A stretch of 64,000 nt of DNA from JAMHWF01 sp964371405 (GCA_964371405.1 CAYJLV010000004.1:62001-126000); one strand, 5' to 3'. Shown: positions 7,432 to 15,713, counted from the first letter of the stretch. Made by a program: numbers and translations. Notes: generated by a model from the letters alone, not told the origin.

Positions 7432-8826
7432 TCAGCGCGGCGCCTGTGCCGCCAGTTCGCCCAGCCGCGCCAGCGCCGGCCGCACATTCGCGCCGAAACG
7501 CTGCGCCGATTGCTGCACGAGCGGCTCGCCGTAGCGGCTGCGCAGGCCGCGCATCGGGTTGAGCCGCGCGCCTTCGAGCCAAGCCTGGAGGTCGGCCTCC
7601 TGCGACCAGGCGCGGTCGGCGGACATCTGCACGAGCGTGCCGCGCACCCAGTCGAGCGGCGTGTCGGGGAACGGGTTCGGCGGGCAGAGCCGGTTCTTCT
7701 GCGCGTCGTCTTCGCGGCGCGCCTCGACGAAGGCGACGAGTGCGGCGTTGAACGGTACGAGCCCGATGCGTACCGGCTGCAGCGTGATGCGGTCGCTGCC
7801 GAAGATGGGCAGCGCGGGCGGGCGGCGCAGGCCGTCGGCGGCGCAATGCACGTGCAGGTGGCCGGGCCCGTTGGGGATCGCGCCGTGGTCGAGCACGATG
7901 CGGTCGCGCTCGATGCGGCGCACGTGCCCGAGACGCACCACGTCGCCGATGCGGCGCAGCAGGTCGACCTCCCAGTCGCCGATCGTGGCGCCCTTGTACA
8001 TCGTCGGGCGCACGCCGCGGTCGACGCGGCGCACCTGTTCGGCGGCCTCGAGGCGGTCGAACAGGTCGTCGACCGAGCTCGCCTGCGCGGCCGCCTCCAT
8101 CTGCAGCGCGATGCCCTCGAACAGAGTGTCGACGAGCTGGCCGGGTTGCGCATAGCGGCGGTTCAGCACCCAGCTCTCGCGCGGCTTGATCCACTGGATG
8201 GCGTCGGGGTCGACGCCGTTCTCGAGCAGCCAGACGCAGGCGTCCATCGCCGTCTTGCCGGCGCCGACGACGACGTAGCGCTCGGGCCGCTCGGCGACCC
8301 GGGCGAGTTGGCCGACGGGGATCGACGCCACGCCGTCTGCGACCTCGTACGGGGCCGGCGTGTCGGCGGGAATCGCCGGCGAGAGGTAGCTGGCATCGAC
8401 GAGCCGCTTGCGCACCTTGACGTCGATCGCCTCGCCGGTCAGGCGCGACACGATGCGGTGCCCGCCGACGTGATCGTGCTGCGGGAAGTAGCGCACCCGG
8501 CCCGACGCGAGCAGCCGCCGGTCCATCACGCGGGCGTAGTAGGCGCGGATCTCGGCGCCGCGCGCGCGCTCGTACTGACCGGCCTCGGGGCCGCCCGGCT
8601 CGATCGCGTCGTCGCCCAGCGGCATCGAGTTCACGCCGTAGTACATCGACGGCTGGTGCAGGCGCACGAACGGATAGGCGTCGTTCCAGTGCCCGCCGGG
8701 CGTGGCGCGGCGCTCGACCATCACGACTTGCGCATTGCTCTCGGCGAGCAGCGTGTCGGTGAACGCCATACCGGCGGCGCCGCTGCCGACGACGAGGTAG
8801 TCGGCTTCCAGGGTGCGAGGGGCCAT
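7432..8826 (-). CDS. FAD/NAD(P)-binding oxidoreductase of unknown substrate
   Basis: This 464-residue flavoprotein begins with a typical dinucleotide-binding strand (LVVGSGAAGMAF, residues 11-22) and has a second Rossmann motif near residue 188 (YVVVGAGKTAMDACVWLLE), as in flavin monooxygenases and NAD(P)-FAD oxidoreductases. A distinctive RLHQPSMYYGVNS follows the first motif. No signal peptide or membrane segment is visible. It lies between the sugar operon and the OGT-like glycosyltransferase, all on the minus strand, so a role in modifying the sugar or another partner is possible but unproven. I do not recognise a characterised orthologue. Confidence 0.65.
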   Translation of the reverse strand: MAPRTLEADYLVVGSGAAGMAFTDTLLAESNAQVVMVERRATPGGHWNDAYPFVRLHQPSMYYGVNSMPLGDDAIEPGGPEAGQYERARGAEIRAYYARVMDRRLLASGRVRYFPQHDHVGGHRIVSRLTGEAIDVKVRKRLVDASYLSPAIPADTPAPYEVADGVASIPVGQLARVAERPERYVVVGAGKTAMDACVWLLENGVDPDAIQWIKPRESWVLNRRYAQPGQLVDTLFEGIALQMEAAAQASSVDDLFDRLEAAEQVRRVDRGVRPTMYKGATIGDWEVDLLRRIGDVVRLGHVRRIERDRIVLDHGAIPNGPGHLHVHCAADGLRRPPALPIFGSDRITLQPVRIGLVPFNAALVAFVEARREDDAQKNRLCPPNPFPDTPLDWVRGTLVQMSADRAWSQEADLQAWLEGARLNPMRGLRSRYGEPLVQQSAQRFGANVRPALARLGELAAQAPR

Positions 8827-8927
8827 GCGCCTCTCCTGCCGTTGCCGGACCGGACAACACGCGGCGGGCCCGTCGGACCCGCCCGTAGCGTAGCGAATCG
8901 CGGCCCCGGCTGCCAGCCGGGCGCGGC

Positions 8928-10862
8928 TCAGGCCGCCGGCAGGTGATCCGGCGCCGAACCCTGTACGGCGCGCTCCCACATCCGCAGGTAGAGCGCCTCG
9001 ATGTCGCGCGCGAACTGCGTGCCGTCGAACAGCGGGCTCGCCGTGCGCTGCGCGGCGAGGTGCTCGCGCAGCCGCGCGCGGCGCGGCGTGTCGGCGGCCA
9101 GGTCGAGCACGGTGGCGCAATAGGCCTGCACATCGTGGCAGACCAGTTCGTCGCCGAGGCCCACCGCGTGCAGCAGGCTGGCCGCGACGCGCTGCGCGAA
9201 GGTTGCGCCCTGCAGCGTGACGACGGGCACGCCGACCCACAAAGCCTCGCTCGCCGTGGTGTGCGCATTGCACGGCCAGGCGTCGAGGTAGACGTCGGCG
9301 TGCGCGAGGCGGGCGAGGTGCTCGGCCGGCGGCAGCAGCGGCGCGAAGACGATGCGTCCGGGCGCGATGCCGCGCGCGGCGGCCTCGCGCTCCAGCGCGG
9401 CCTGCACATTGGTGTTCCACTGCAGCAGCCACAGCACGGCGTCCGGCCGCGCGTGCAGCAGCGCGCACCAGGCGTCGAACACCTCGGGCGAGATCTTGTA
9501 CGACTGGTGGAAGGCGCACATCACGAAGGCGTCGTCCGCCACGCCCCATTCGGCGCGCGTCGAGATGCGTGGCAGCGGGCGCTGCGCGTCGTTGGGCTGG
9601 TAGCACAGCGGCAGCTGCGCGATCTTCTCGCTGAAATGCGCGGCGTGCGCGAGCGGCGTGACGACCGGGTCGCCGACGATGTAGTCGATGAACGGCGCGC
9701 CGCTGGTGCCCGGGAAGCCGAGCCAGCTGACCTGCAGCGGCGCCGGCCGGTGCGCCATCACGGGGAACGGCGTGTCGAACGTGACGCCCTTCAGATCGAC
9801 CAGGATGTCGATGCCGAGCTGGCGCACGCGCGCCGCGATCTCGGCATGGCCGACGCCCTGCAGGTGCTCGAAGTGCTCGGCCGCCGCGGCGATGCGCCGG
9901 CGCATTGCGCTGCCGTCATCGGGGCCGGTCGACAGCAGCGTGACCTCGAAGCGCTCGCGGTCGTGGCTTTCGAGCATCTGCGCCATCAGCTGCGACGTGG
10001 CATGGCTGTGAAAGTCGGCCGACAGGTAGCCGATGCGCAGTCGCTTGCCGTGTGCGCGCGCACCGCGCCGCGGCAGCGGCCGCGCGCCTTCGGCGACGTG
10101 CAGCGCGTAGTGGCGCGCCACCTTGAGCTGCTCCAGCGGGTCGTCGACGAACACGACATGCGGGAACGGGCCGGTCTCGAGCGGCGTCGCGTCCGGCGCG
10201 GCGCGCACGGCAGTGCGCAGCTCGGCCATCACGTCGGCGGCCTGCGGCCACCGACAGGCCTCGCGCTCGAAGAACATCACCAGTGATCGCGCCGCCAGGT
10301 CGCTGCTGCCCAGACCCAGCACGATGGCCGTGCGCAAGCACTCGGCGGCTTCGGCCTTCATCTCCACGCTCTTGAACGAGATGCCGAGGCGAAAGTGGGT
10401 ATAGGCGTCGTCCATCTTCATGCCGAGCGCGCGCAGGAACTGCGGGATCGCCTCGGCGTGGCGCCCGCAGCGCTGCAGCGCCAGCGCCAGCGAAGCGATG
10501 TGAGGATGGTCGGGCGCGACGCCGTCCGGCAGCGACCTCAGGCACACGACGGCGTCGAACGGCCGGTTCAAGCCGAGCAGCGCATGCGACTCCAGCGTGT
10601 AGGCGAGAACGGTTTCGGGGTGGCGCCGGCGCAGACGCCCCGTCTGCGCGATGGCTTCGTCGGGTCGGCCGACCTTGATCAGCGCATGCGCGGCGGCCAG
10701 CACGTAGGCCGGTTCGTTGTGCAGCCGCGTTGCCTGCTCGTAGGCGCGCACCGCCAGCGGCCACCGCTCGAGTCGGGCGTGTTCCTGGCCCGACTTCCAG
10801 CGGCGCAGGGCCTGGGGATGGCGGGCAGCGGCGGGGGAGGGATTCGGAAGCGCAAGGGCCAT
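8928..10862 (-). CDS. SPINDLY/OGT-type TPR O-linked glycosyltransferase (GT41)
   Basis: This 644-residue protein has N-terminal TPR-like helices (about residues 20-215) and a GT41 catalytic half from about 260. Family marks include IGYLSADFHSHATSQLM, DLKGVTFD, PAPLQVSWLGFPGTSG, AFHQSYKISPEVFDAW (with the conserved lysine) and AWPCNAHTTASEALW. Such bacterial enzymes attach sugars to serine or threonine of proteins, flagellins included. It sits upstream of the flagellin genes on the opposite strand and downstream of the CDP-sugar operon in orientation. I infer flagellin as the target; the donor may be UDP-GlcNAc, the usual one, or a modified sugar. Confidence 0.85.
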   Translation of the reverse strand: MALALPNPSPAAARHPQALRRWKSGQEHARLERWPLAVRAYEQATRLHNEPAYVLAAAHALIKVGRPDEAIAQTGRLRRRHPETVLAYTLESHALLGLNRPFDAVVCLRSLPDGVAPDHPHIASLALALQRCGRHAEAIPQFLRALGMKMDDAYTHFRLGISFKSVEMKAEAAECLRTAIVLGLGSSDLAARSLVMFFEREACRWPQAADVMAELRTAVRAAPDATPLETGPFPHVVFVDDPLEQLKVARHYALHVAEGARPLPRRGARAHGKRLRIGYLSADFHSHATSQLMAQMLESHDRERFEVTLLSTGPDDGSAMRRRIAAAAEHFEHLQGVGHAEIAARVRQLGIDILVDLKGVTFDTPFPVMAHRPAPLQVSWLGFPGTSGAPFIDYIVGDPVVTPLAHAAHFSEKIAQLPLCYQPNDAQRPLPRISTRAEWGVADDAFVMCAFHQSYKISPEVFDAWCALLHARPDAVLWLLQWNTNVQAALEREAAARGIAPGRIVFAPLLPPAEHLARLAHADVYLDAWPCNAHTTASEALWVGVPVVTLQGATFAQRVAASLLHAVGLGDELVCHDVQAYCATVLDLAADTPRRARLREHLAAQRTASPLFDGTQFARDIEALYLRMWERAVQGSAPDHLPAA

Positions 10863-10949
10863 GGCGCGACGGACGGAAGTTGACGCAACGAGCCTACGCG
10901 GCGCGGCGCGCTGGCGATGCGTCGAATTGGCCGCCGCCAGGGTGGTTGT

Positions 10950-12047
10950 TCAAGCGCTCGCGGCTGCAGGCGCGGCGGCCGCGCGCAACACGGCGGCGCG
11001 CTGGCGCCACGCCGCGCCCTCCGCCGCATCGCCCAGCCCTTCGTGCAGCACGGCGAGATTGGCGGCCGCGAGGAAGCTGCCGCGCCCGCGCACGCTGTCG
11101 GGCAGCGCCGGGTTCTCGCCGATCTCGAGCGCGCGCAGCCAGCTCTGCTCGACCACCGGCAGCAGGGTCGCGGCGTGCCCCGGCTCGCTGGCGGCCCAGT
11201 CGAGCAGCAGGTCGCCGAGGGCGAAGCTGAAGTCGGGCGAATGCGTCCAGTGCGGCATCTCGCGCTCGGCGATCTGCAATGCCTCGGCGTGGCGGCCGAT
11301 CTTCTTGAGCGTGTAGAGCGTGCGCAGCACGAGGTCGTGGCGCCACGCCGCGCGCGCGTCGGCCTCGGCCAGCGCCTGTTGGTAATGTGGCGCGGCCTCG
11401 GCCCAGCGGTCGTGCACCTCGTGATCCTTGCCGAGTTGGTAGCGCAGGTAGCTGTCGGCAGGCGCTTCGTCGAGGGCGCGCGCCAGCAGCCGCGCGTTGC
11501 GGTCGCCCTTGGCCTGCATCTGCGCTTCGCGGTAGCCGTCGTGGCCGATCGCGAGCGGCCAGCGGCGGCGCGGCAGCGCCGTGTCGGGCTGTTCGTGGAT
11601 GCGGCCGGCGTAGCGCGCGCCGCGCGGCAGCAGCCGCGGCAGCCAGCTCGGCGCCTCGGCGACGGCGGCGCCGCTGTCGTAGCTGCTGGCGACGCTGACG
11701 CTGCCGATGTGATCCGGCGCCGCATCGCGCAACTGCGCCAGGCAGTCGGCGCCGTCGGCGATCCATTCGTCGGCATCGAGCACGAGGCGCCACGGTGCCT
11801 CGGTCAGCGCGAGCGCCGCGTTGCGCGCGGCGGCGAAGTCGTCGACCCAGTCGAACGATGCGATGCGAGCGCCGCAGCGCGCGGCGATCGCCGCCGTGGC
11901 GTCGCGCGAGCCGGTGTCGAGCACCACCATCTCGTCGACCCAGGGCCGGGCGCCGGCGAGCGCACGCTCGATGCAGCGCGCCTCGTCGCGCGCGATCATC
12001 ACGAGGGCGATGCGCGGCACGCCGAAGGCGCTTCGGGGGTGGGTCAT
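10950..12047 (-). CDS. Family 2 glycosyltransferase with TPR-like C-terminal region
   Basis: This 365-residue protein opens with RIALVMIARDEARCIERAL and WVDEMVVLDTGSRDAT, the nucleotide-sugar binding start of the WaaE/SunS-like GT2 group. RLVLDADEW carries the Asp-X-Asp metal and phosphate motif. The second half is helical with repeated Ala/Glu/Leu segments resembling TPRs, a combination seen in transferases that act on proteins or on cell-surface glycans. Its start overlaps the stop of the HD-GYP-like gene by 4 bases, so the two are translationally coupled. Given the SPINDLY-like gene on one side and flagellin on the other, a flagellin-glycan role is likely but inferred. Confidence 0.78.
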   Translation of the reverse strand: MTHPRSAFGVPRIALVMIARDEARCIERALAGARPWVDEMVVLDTGSRDATAAIAARCGARIASFDWVDDFAAARNAALALTEAPWRLVLDADEWIADGADCLAQLRDAAPDHIGSVSVASSYDSGAAVAEAPSWLPRLLPRGARYAGRIHEQPDTALPRRRWPLAIGHDGYREAQMQAKGDRNARLLARALDEAPADSYLRYQLGKDHEVHDRWAEAAPHYQQALAEADARAAWRHDLVLRTLYTLKKIGRHAEALQIAEREMPHWTHSPDFSFALGDLLLDWAASEPGHAATLLPVVEQSWLRALEIGENPALPDSVRGRGSFLAAANLAVLHEGLGDAAEGAAWRQRAAVLRAAAAPAAASA

Positions 12048-13315
12048 ACCAGCGCCAGCATGCGCTCGTGGTTCAGGCGCACGCGCACTTCCTGCAGGCG
12101 CACCGCACCCTCGACCGCGTGGCGCGGCTCGCCGGTGTCGCGCACCGCCGGCACGCCCAGTGGTTGGCCGTCGGCGCGCGCGATGCTCGCCACCTTGGGC
12201 CGGTTGGCCCGCAGCCCGCGATGCAGAACCACAGCCGTCTCGCCGCTGGCCAGGCGCACGTAGCTGCCGGGCGGATAGATGCCGAGCGCCTTGATGACGG
12301 CTGCGCCGATTTCGTCGAGCCCGCCATCCGCTCCGAGGCAGGCGTCGCGCGCGGCCAGCGTCGCGGGCATGCCTTGACGGCCCTTGCGCGGGCTGATCTT
12401 GGCGGTGAACACGTCGACGCGGCGCAGCAGCCGGCGCAACCGCTCGGAGTCGCCGAGCGCCCCCAGCGCGACGGCGGGGCGCGGGTCGTCATGGTGTGCG
12501 GCGACGACATCGATCCACAGCGAGTCGTCCACGCCGGCGTCGCGCAGCATCTGCGCGCCGACGGCGGCGTGTCGATCGATCTGGGCGCGCTGCGCCGGTG
12601 TCGGCTGGACGGACTGCAGCGCCAACGCGTCCTGCAGCGCCGTCATGCCGAGGTTCATTGTCAGGGCGGCGTGGCGCAGCGCGTCGGTCTGCTGCACCGG
12701 CCAGCCGAGCGTGTCGGCACACAGCTCGACGGTGACGGCGCACACCAGCGCGTGGTGGCTGCTGTAGTGCGTGTGCTCGTGCGTCGTCGCCTGGATCAAC
12801 AGATAGAGCAGCGCATCGGCGTCGCGTGCGACGAGCTGGCGCAGCCGTTGCGCCAACGGCAGCAGCCGAGCCAGCCAGGCGGCGTCGGGCCGCGCTTCGC
12901 GCAGCAGCGCCGACAACCGCAGCTGCAGTTGCGACACCTCGACGGGCAGCGGCTGCAGCGCCGCGGCGGCGGGTGCCGCGCGCAGCGGTGGCGCCGCCGG
13001 GGCCGCCGGGGCCTCGGACCGTGCCTGCGCGATCGACTTCAGCGACACGTTGCCGCGCACCATGCGGTCGATCTCGCCGGCCAGGCCGCGGCGCCACTGC
13101 TCCGTCTGCTCGTGGTCGACGAACAGGCGGTGCGACAGCAGATTGCGCAGTTGCTCGTCGCTGGCGATGACGGCGCCCTTGGGCATCAGCAGCGCGCCGG
13201 CGGCATCGACAACGTCGAACGGCAGCGAACCATTGACGCGCAGATGCTCGGCGGAGAAGGAAATGAGATTCACGTTGATCAGCGGGGGCGGCGCGCATGC
13301 GCGCACGAAGTTCAT
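12044..13315 (-). CDS. Degenerate HD-GYP-domain protein
   Basis: This 423-residue protein has an N-terminal regulatory segment, an Ala/Pro-rich linker near residues 100-125 and a C-terminal HD-GYP-like fold. The helix that should read HDIGK reads LTMNLGM, and where HHExxDGxGYP is expected there is AAHHDDPRPAV. The metal-binding His-Asp pair and the GYP motif are therefore missing, although the paired His (AHH) remains, so c-di-GMP hydrolysis is unlikely. It may bind a nucleotide or act as a partner. It is coupled to the GT2 gene by a 4-base overlap. A sigma-28-like motif just upstream would place transcription start near or inside the annotated ATG, so a later start (the GTG at 13273) is possible. 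Confidence 0.7.
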   Translation of the reverse strand: MNFVRACAPPPLINVNLISFSAEHLRVNGSLPFDVVDAAGALLMPKGAVIASDEQLRNLLSHRLFVDHEQTEQWRRGLAGEIDRMVRGNVSLKSIAQARSEAPAAPAAPPLRAAPAAAALQPLPVEVSQLQLRLSALLREARPDAAWLARLLPLAQRLRQLVARDADALLYLLIQATTHEHTHYSSHHALVCAVTVELCADTLGWPVQQTDALRHAALTMNLGMTALQDALALQSVQPTPAQRAQIDRHAAVGAQMLRDAGVDDSLWIDVVAAHHDDPRPAVALGALGDSERLRRLLRRVDVFTAKISPRKGRQGMPATLAARDACLGADGGLDEIGAAVIKALGIYPPGSYVRLASGETAVVLHRGLRANRPKVASIARADGQPLGVPAVRDTGEPRHAVEGAVRLQEVRVRLNHERMLALV

Positions 13316-13317
13316 TC

Positions 13318-13345
13318 ATATCGGCGCAAGGCGCGCCGTCCTTGA
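13318..13345 (-). promoter_or_regulatory. Possible sigma-28 promoter for the HD-GYP/GT2 pair
   Basis: On the minus strand TCAA at 13345-13342, then 16 bases, then GCCGATAT at 13325-13318, resembles TCAA-N15-GCCGATAA. The spacing is one base longer than the best examples here. The -10 lies only 3 bases before the ATG at 13315, so if it is used the mRNA would be nearly leaderless or the protein would start later. Confidence 0.35.
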
Positions 13346-13393
13346 CCGCGAAGGCTGGAGCATGCGGGGGCCGTGCGGTCGCGCGAAGTGGCG

Positions 13394-13421
13394 CTCAAGT
13401 GCGGCGCTGTTCGGCCGATCT
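13394..13421 (+). promoter_or_regulatory. Sigma-28 (FliA) promoter P1 of fliC1
   Basis: CTCAAGT at 13394-13400, 13 bases, then GCCGATCT at 13414-13421, i.e. TCAA-N15-GCCGATCT. The match to the FliA consensus (TAAA-N15-GCCGATAA) in spacing and -10 is very good. It lies about 310 bases before the fliC1 ATG, implying a long leader. Confidence 0.7.
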
Positions 13422-13731
13422 TCAGGCTTGACTTTTCGGGCCGCCGCCGCAGACGGATGCAACAGGGCCTCAAGTTCCGCGAACGGCGGTCCGATAAGCC
13501 AGCCAACGCTCCTGAAGATTCGGGGACGTGGTCCGGTTGGCCGGCCACTGGGTAGGCAGCACATCAGAGCGCTGCGGGACACAACGGACGACCAGCGCGG
13601 GCGGTGCCTGCAGGCGCGACAACCGTCGCACCTGCAAGCGGGCAGCCAAGCCGCGAGGGGCGACCTTCGAGGCGACGCATGTGAATCGCCGGCGCTGGGC
13701 CGGGAGTGTTTTTAACCTGAGGACCTTGAAC
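13422..13731 (+). other. Long fliC1 leader region with a hairpin
   Basis: No gene is evident in the 416 bases between 13315 and 13732. The region holds two sigma-28-type promoters and the leader of fliC1. Within it, 13610-13635 can fold into a stem of GCAGG, one C/A mismatch and GCGAC, with an AACC loop and the matching GTCGC and CCTGC on the other side. Post-transcriptional control is possible. A GAGGA ribosome-binding site (13719-13723) precedes the ATG. Confidence 0.5.
13469..13497 (+). promoter_or_regulatory. Possible second sigma-28 promoter P2 of fliC1
   Basis: CTCAAGT at 13469-13475, 14 bases, then TCCGATAA at 13490-13497, i.e. TCAA-N16-TCCGATAA. The -10 differs from consensus at one base, and spacing is one base longer than usual. 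It would give a leader of about 225 bases. Tandem use with P1 is inferred. Confidence 0.5.
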
Positions 13732-14535
13732 ATGAGCATGTCGATCAACACCAACGCGGTTTCGCTCAATGCACAGCGCAACCTGACCACGTCGGCTTCG
13801 TCGCTGGCGACTTCGATGCAGCGCCTTTCATCGGGCCTGCGCGTCAACTCCGCCAAGGACGATGCTGCCGGCCTGGCGATCGCCGACCGCATGAATGCGC
13901 AGATCCGCGGCATCAACGTCGCGATCCGCAACGCCAACGACGGCATCTCGCTGGCGCAGACGGCCGAAGGCGCACTCGCCACCGTGACCGATGCGCTGCA
14001 GCGCATGCGTGAACTTTCGGTGCAGGCGCAGAACGGCTCGAACGGCACGAACGACCGCATCAACCTCGACGCCGAGTACCAGCAGCTTTCGGCTGAAATC
14101 ACCCGCATCGCGACGCAGACCAAGTTCAACGGCCGCGACATCCTCAACGGCGCCGCCGGTGCGCAGACCTTCCAGGTCGGCGCCAACAACGGCGACACGC
14201 TGGCGATCACGACGGCGGCGGTGACGACGGTGGCCGGCGACGTGCTGACGGCCGGTGCGGCATCGACGGCGCTGGCCGCGATCGACACCAAGCTCGACGC
14301 GATCACGACCGACCGCGCCAAGTACGGCGCTGCGATGAGCCGGATGTCGTTCGCGATCTCGAGCCTGCAGATCTCGGGCGAGAACCAGTCGGCCGCGCGC
14401 GGCCGAATCATGGACGCCGACTTCGCCTCGGAGACGGCCAACCTGTCGCGCTCGCAGATCCTGCAGCAGGCGGGCAGCGCGATGGTGGCGCAGGCCAATC
14501 AGTTGCCCAACCAGGTGATGGCGCTGCTGCGCTGA
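13732..14535 (+). CDS. fliC: Flagellin (first copy)
   Basis: This 267-residue flagellin has the conserved D0/D1 ends: INTNAVSLNAQRNL at the N terminus, LSSGLRVNSAKDDAAGLAIA next, and at the C terminus SQILQQAGSAMVAQANQLP followed by a short run ending LLR. Between them only about 60 residues form the variable middle, so the surface-exposed D2/D3 region is essentially absent and this is one of the short flagellins. It starts MSMSINTN at 13732, behind GAGGACC. A near-identical copy follows at 14777. Two sigma-28-type promoters precede it, with a long leader, and a strong terminator follows at 14590. It is the probable main filament subunit and likely substrate of the neighbouring glycosyltransferases. 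Confidence 0.93.
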   Translation: MSMSINTNAVSLNAQRNLTTSASSLATSMQRLSSGLRVNSAKDDAAGLAIADRMNAQIRGINVAIRNANDGISLAQTAEGALATVTDALQRMRELSVQAQNGSNGTNDRINLDAEYQQLSAEITRIATQTKFNGRDILNGAAGAQTFQVGANNGDTLAITTAAVTTVAGDVLTAGAASTALAAIDTKLDAITTDRAKYGAAMSRMSFAISSLQISGENQSAARGRIMDADFASETANLSRSQILQQAGSAMVAQANQLPNQVMALLR

Positions 14536-14589
14536 TGCCATGAGGGCGCGGCGCCTCGCGGCGCCGCTGCCCGAATGCATCGCAGACCG

Positions 14590-14620
14590 ACGGCCGCCCC
14601 GCGGGGCGGCCGTTTGCATT
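14590..14620 (+). terminator. Rho-independent terminator after fliC1
   Basis: A near-perfect inverted repeat, ACGGCCGCCCC pairing with GGGGCGGCCGT, followed by TTTGCATT. It sits 55 bases after the fliC1 stop and would separate the two flagellin transcripts. Confidence 0.75.
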
Positions 14621-14723
14621 GGGGTCCGGCGTCGAACTGAGCCCGGGAACGCCCCCTTTTCGGCGCAATGCCGATGTGGCGGCTGCCGAAGAATCCGCAC
14701 CACAGGCCGCACATCGTCTGGCC

Positions 14724-14750
14724 TGAAGTGTCCGGCCTGATCGTCGGGCG
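14724..14750 (+). promoter_or_regulatory. Weak sigma-28-like site before fliC2
   Basis: TGAA at 14724-14727, 15 bases, then GTCGGGCG at 14743-14750. The spacing fits the local pattern and the -35 is one base off, but the -10 agrees at only about three positions, so this is at best a weak promoter. No better candidate was seen between the fliC1 terminator and fliC2. Confidence 0.3.
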
Positions 14751-14776
14751 TCTTCGGAACTTCAAGGAAGCCGACC

Positions 14777-15580
14777 ATGTCAACCATCAACACCAACACC
14801 GTTTCGCTCAACGCGCAGCGCAACCTGAGCACATCGGCCTCGTCACTGGCGACCTCGATGCAGCGCCTGTCGTCGGGCCTGCGCGTCAACTCCGCCAAGG
14901 ACGACGCCGCGGGCCTCGCGATCGCCGACCGCATGAACGCGCAGATTCGCGGCGCCAACGTCGCGATCCGCAACGCCAACGATGGCATCTCGCTGGCGCA
15001 GACGGCCGAAGGCGGCCTGGCGACGATCACCGACGCGCTGCAGCGCATGCGCGAGCTGGCGGTGCAGGCGCAGAACGGTTCGAACGGCACGAACGACCGC
15101 ATCAACCTCGACGCCGAGTACCAGCAGCTTTCGGCCGAAGTGACGCGCATTGCGACGCAGACCAAGTTCAACGGCCGGCTGATCCTGAGCACGGACGCCG
15201 GCGGCCAGACCTTCCAGGTCGGCGCCAACAACGGCGACACGCTGACCGTGACGACGGTGGCGGTCACGACGGTGGCGGGCGACGTGCTGACGGCAGGCGC
15301 CGCGTCGACGGCACTGGCCGCGATCGACGGCAAGCTCGACGTGATCACGACCAACCGCGCGACCTACGGCGCCGCGATGAGCCGGATGTCGTTCGCGATC
15401 TCGAGCCTGCAGATCTCGTCGGAGAACCAGTCGGCCGCGCGCGGCCGCATCATGGACGCCGACTTCGCCTCGGAGACGGCGAACCTCTCGCGTGCACAGA
15501 TTCTTCAGCAGGCCGGCAGCGCGATGGTGGCTCAGGCCAACCAGCTGCCGCAGCAGGTGATGGCGCTGCTGCGCAACTGA
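14777..15580 (+). CDS. fliC: Flagellin (second copy)
   Basis: This 267-residue flagellin is a tandem paralogue of the gene at 13732. The D0/D1 halves are almost residue-for-residue identical and the differences concentrate in the short middle (for example RLILSTDAGG against RDILNGAAGA). It begins MSTINTNTVSLN and ends QVMALLRN, one residue beyond the first copy. Its promoter is far weaker by eye, but it is bounded by terminators on both sides (14590 and 15599), so it must be transcribed separately. Its function could be a minor filament subunit or a spare copy. The arrangement is consistent with recent duplication or ongoing gene conversion. Confidence 0.93.
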   Translation: MSTINTNTVSLNAQRNLSTSASSLATSMQRLSSGLRVNSAKDDAAGLAIADRMNAQIRGANVAIRNANDGISLAQTAEGGLATITDALQRMRELAVQAQNGSNGTNDRINLDAEYQQLSAEVTRIATQTKFNGRLILSTDAGGQTFQVGANNGDTLTVTTVAVTTVAGDVLTAGAASTALAAIDGKLDVITTNRATYGAAMSRMSFAISSLQISSENQSAARGRIMDADFASETANLSRAQILQQAGSAMVAQANQLPQQVMALLRN

Positions 15581-15598
15581 ACCCGGCCCGTCGGCCGA

Positions 15599-15645
15599 CG
15601 CCGCCGCCCGCCCTGGAAAGCGATCCTGGGCGGGCGGCGGCGCTG
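15599..15645 (+). terminator. Rho-independent terminator after fliC2
   Basis: A 15-bp stem, left arm 15599-15613 and right arm 15628-15642, around a 14-base loop. It begins 18 bases after the fliC2 stop and is followed by the short A-rich run CTGACAAAAAG; no U-tract follows, so it may also simply insulate fliC2 from fliD. Confidence 0.65.
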
Positions 15646-15656
15646 ACAAAAAGAGG

Positions 15657-15684
15657 CTCAAGTCCCGGCGCGGCCTGCCGATAG
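15657..15684 (+). promoter_or_regulatory. Sigma-28 (FliA) promoter of fliD
   Basis: CTCAAGT at 15657-15663, 13 bases, then GCCGATAG at 15677-15684, i.e. TCAA-N15-GCCGATAG, an almost consensus FliA promoter placed 30 bases before the fliD start codon. Confidence 0.8.
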
Positions 15685-15713
15685 CTCCCGGAAGGCGTTG
15701 AAGGAACATCCCC

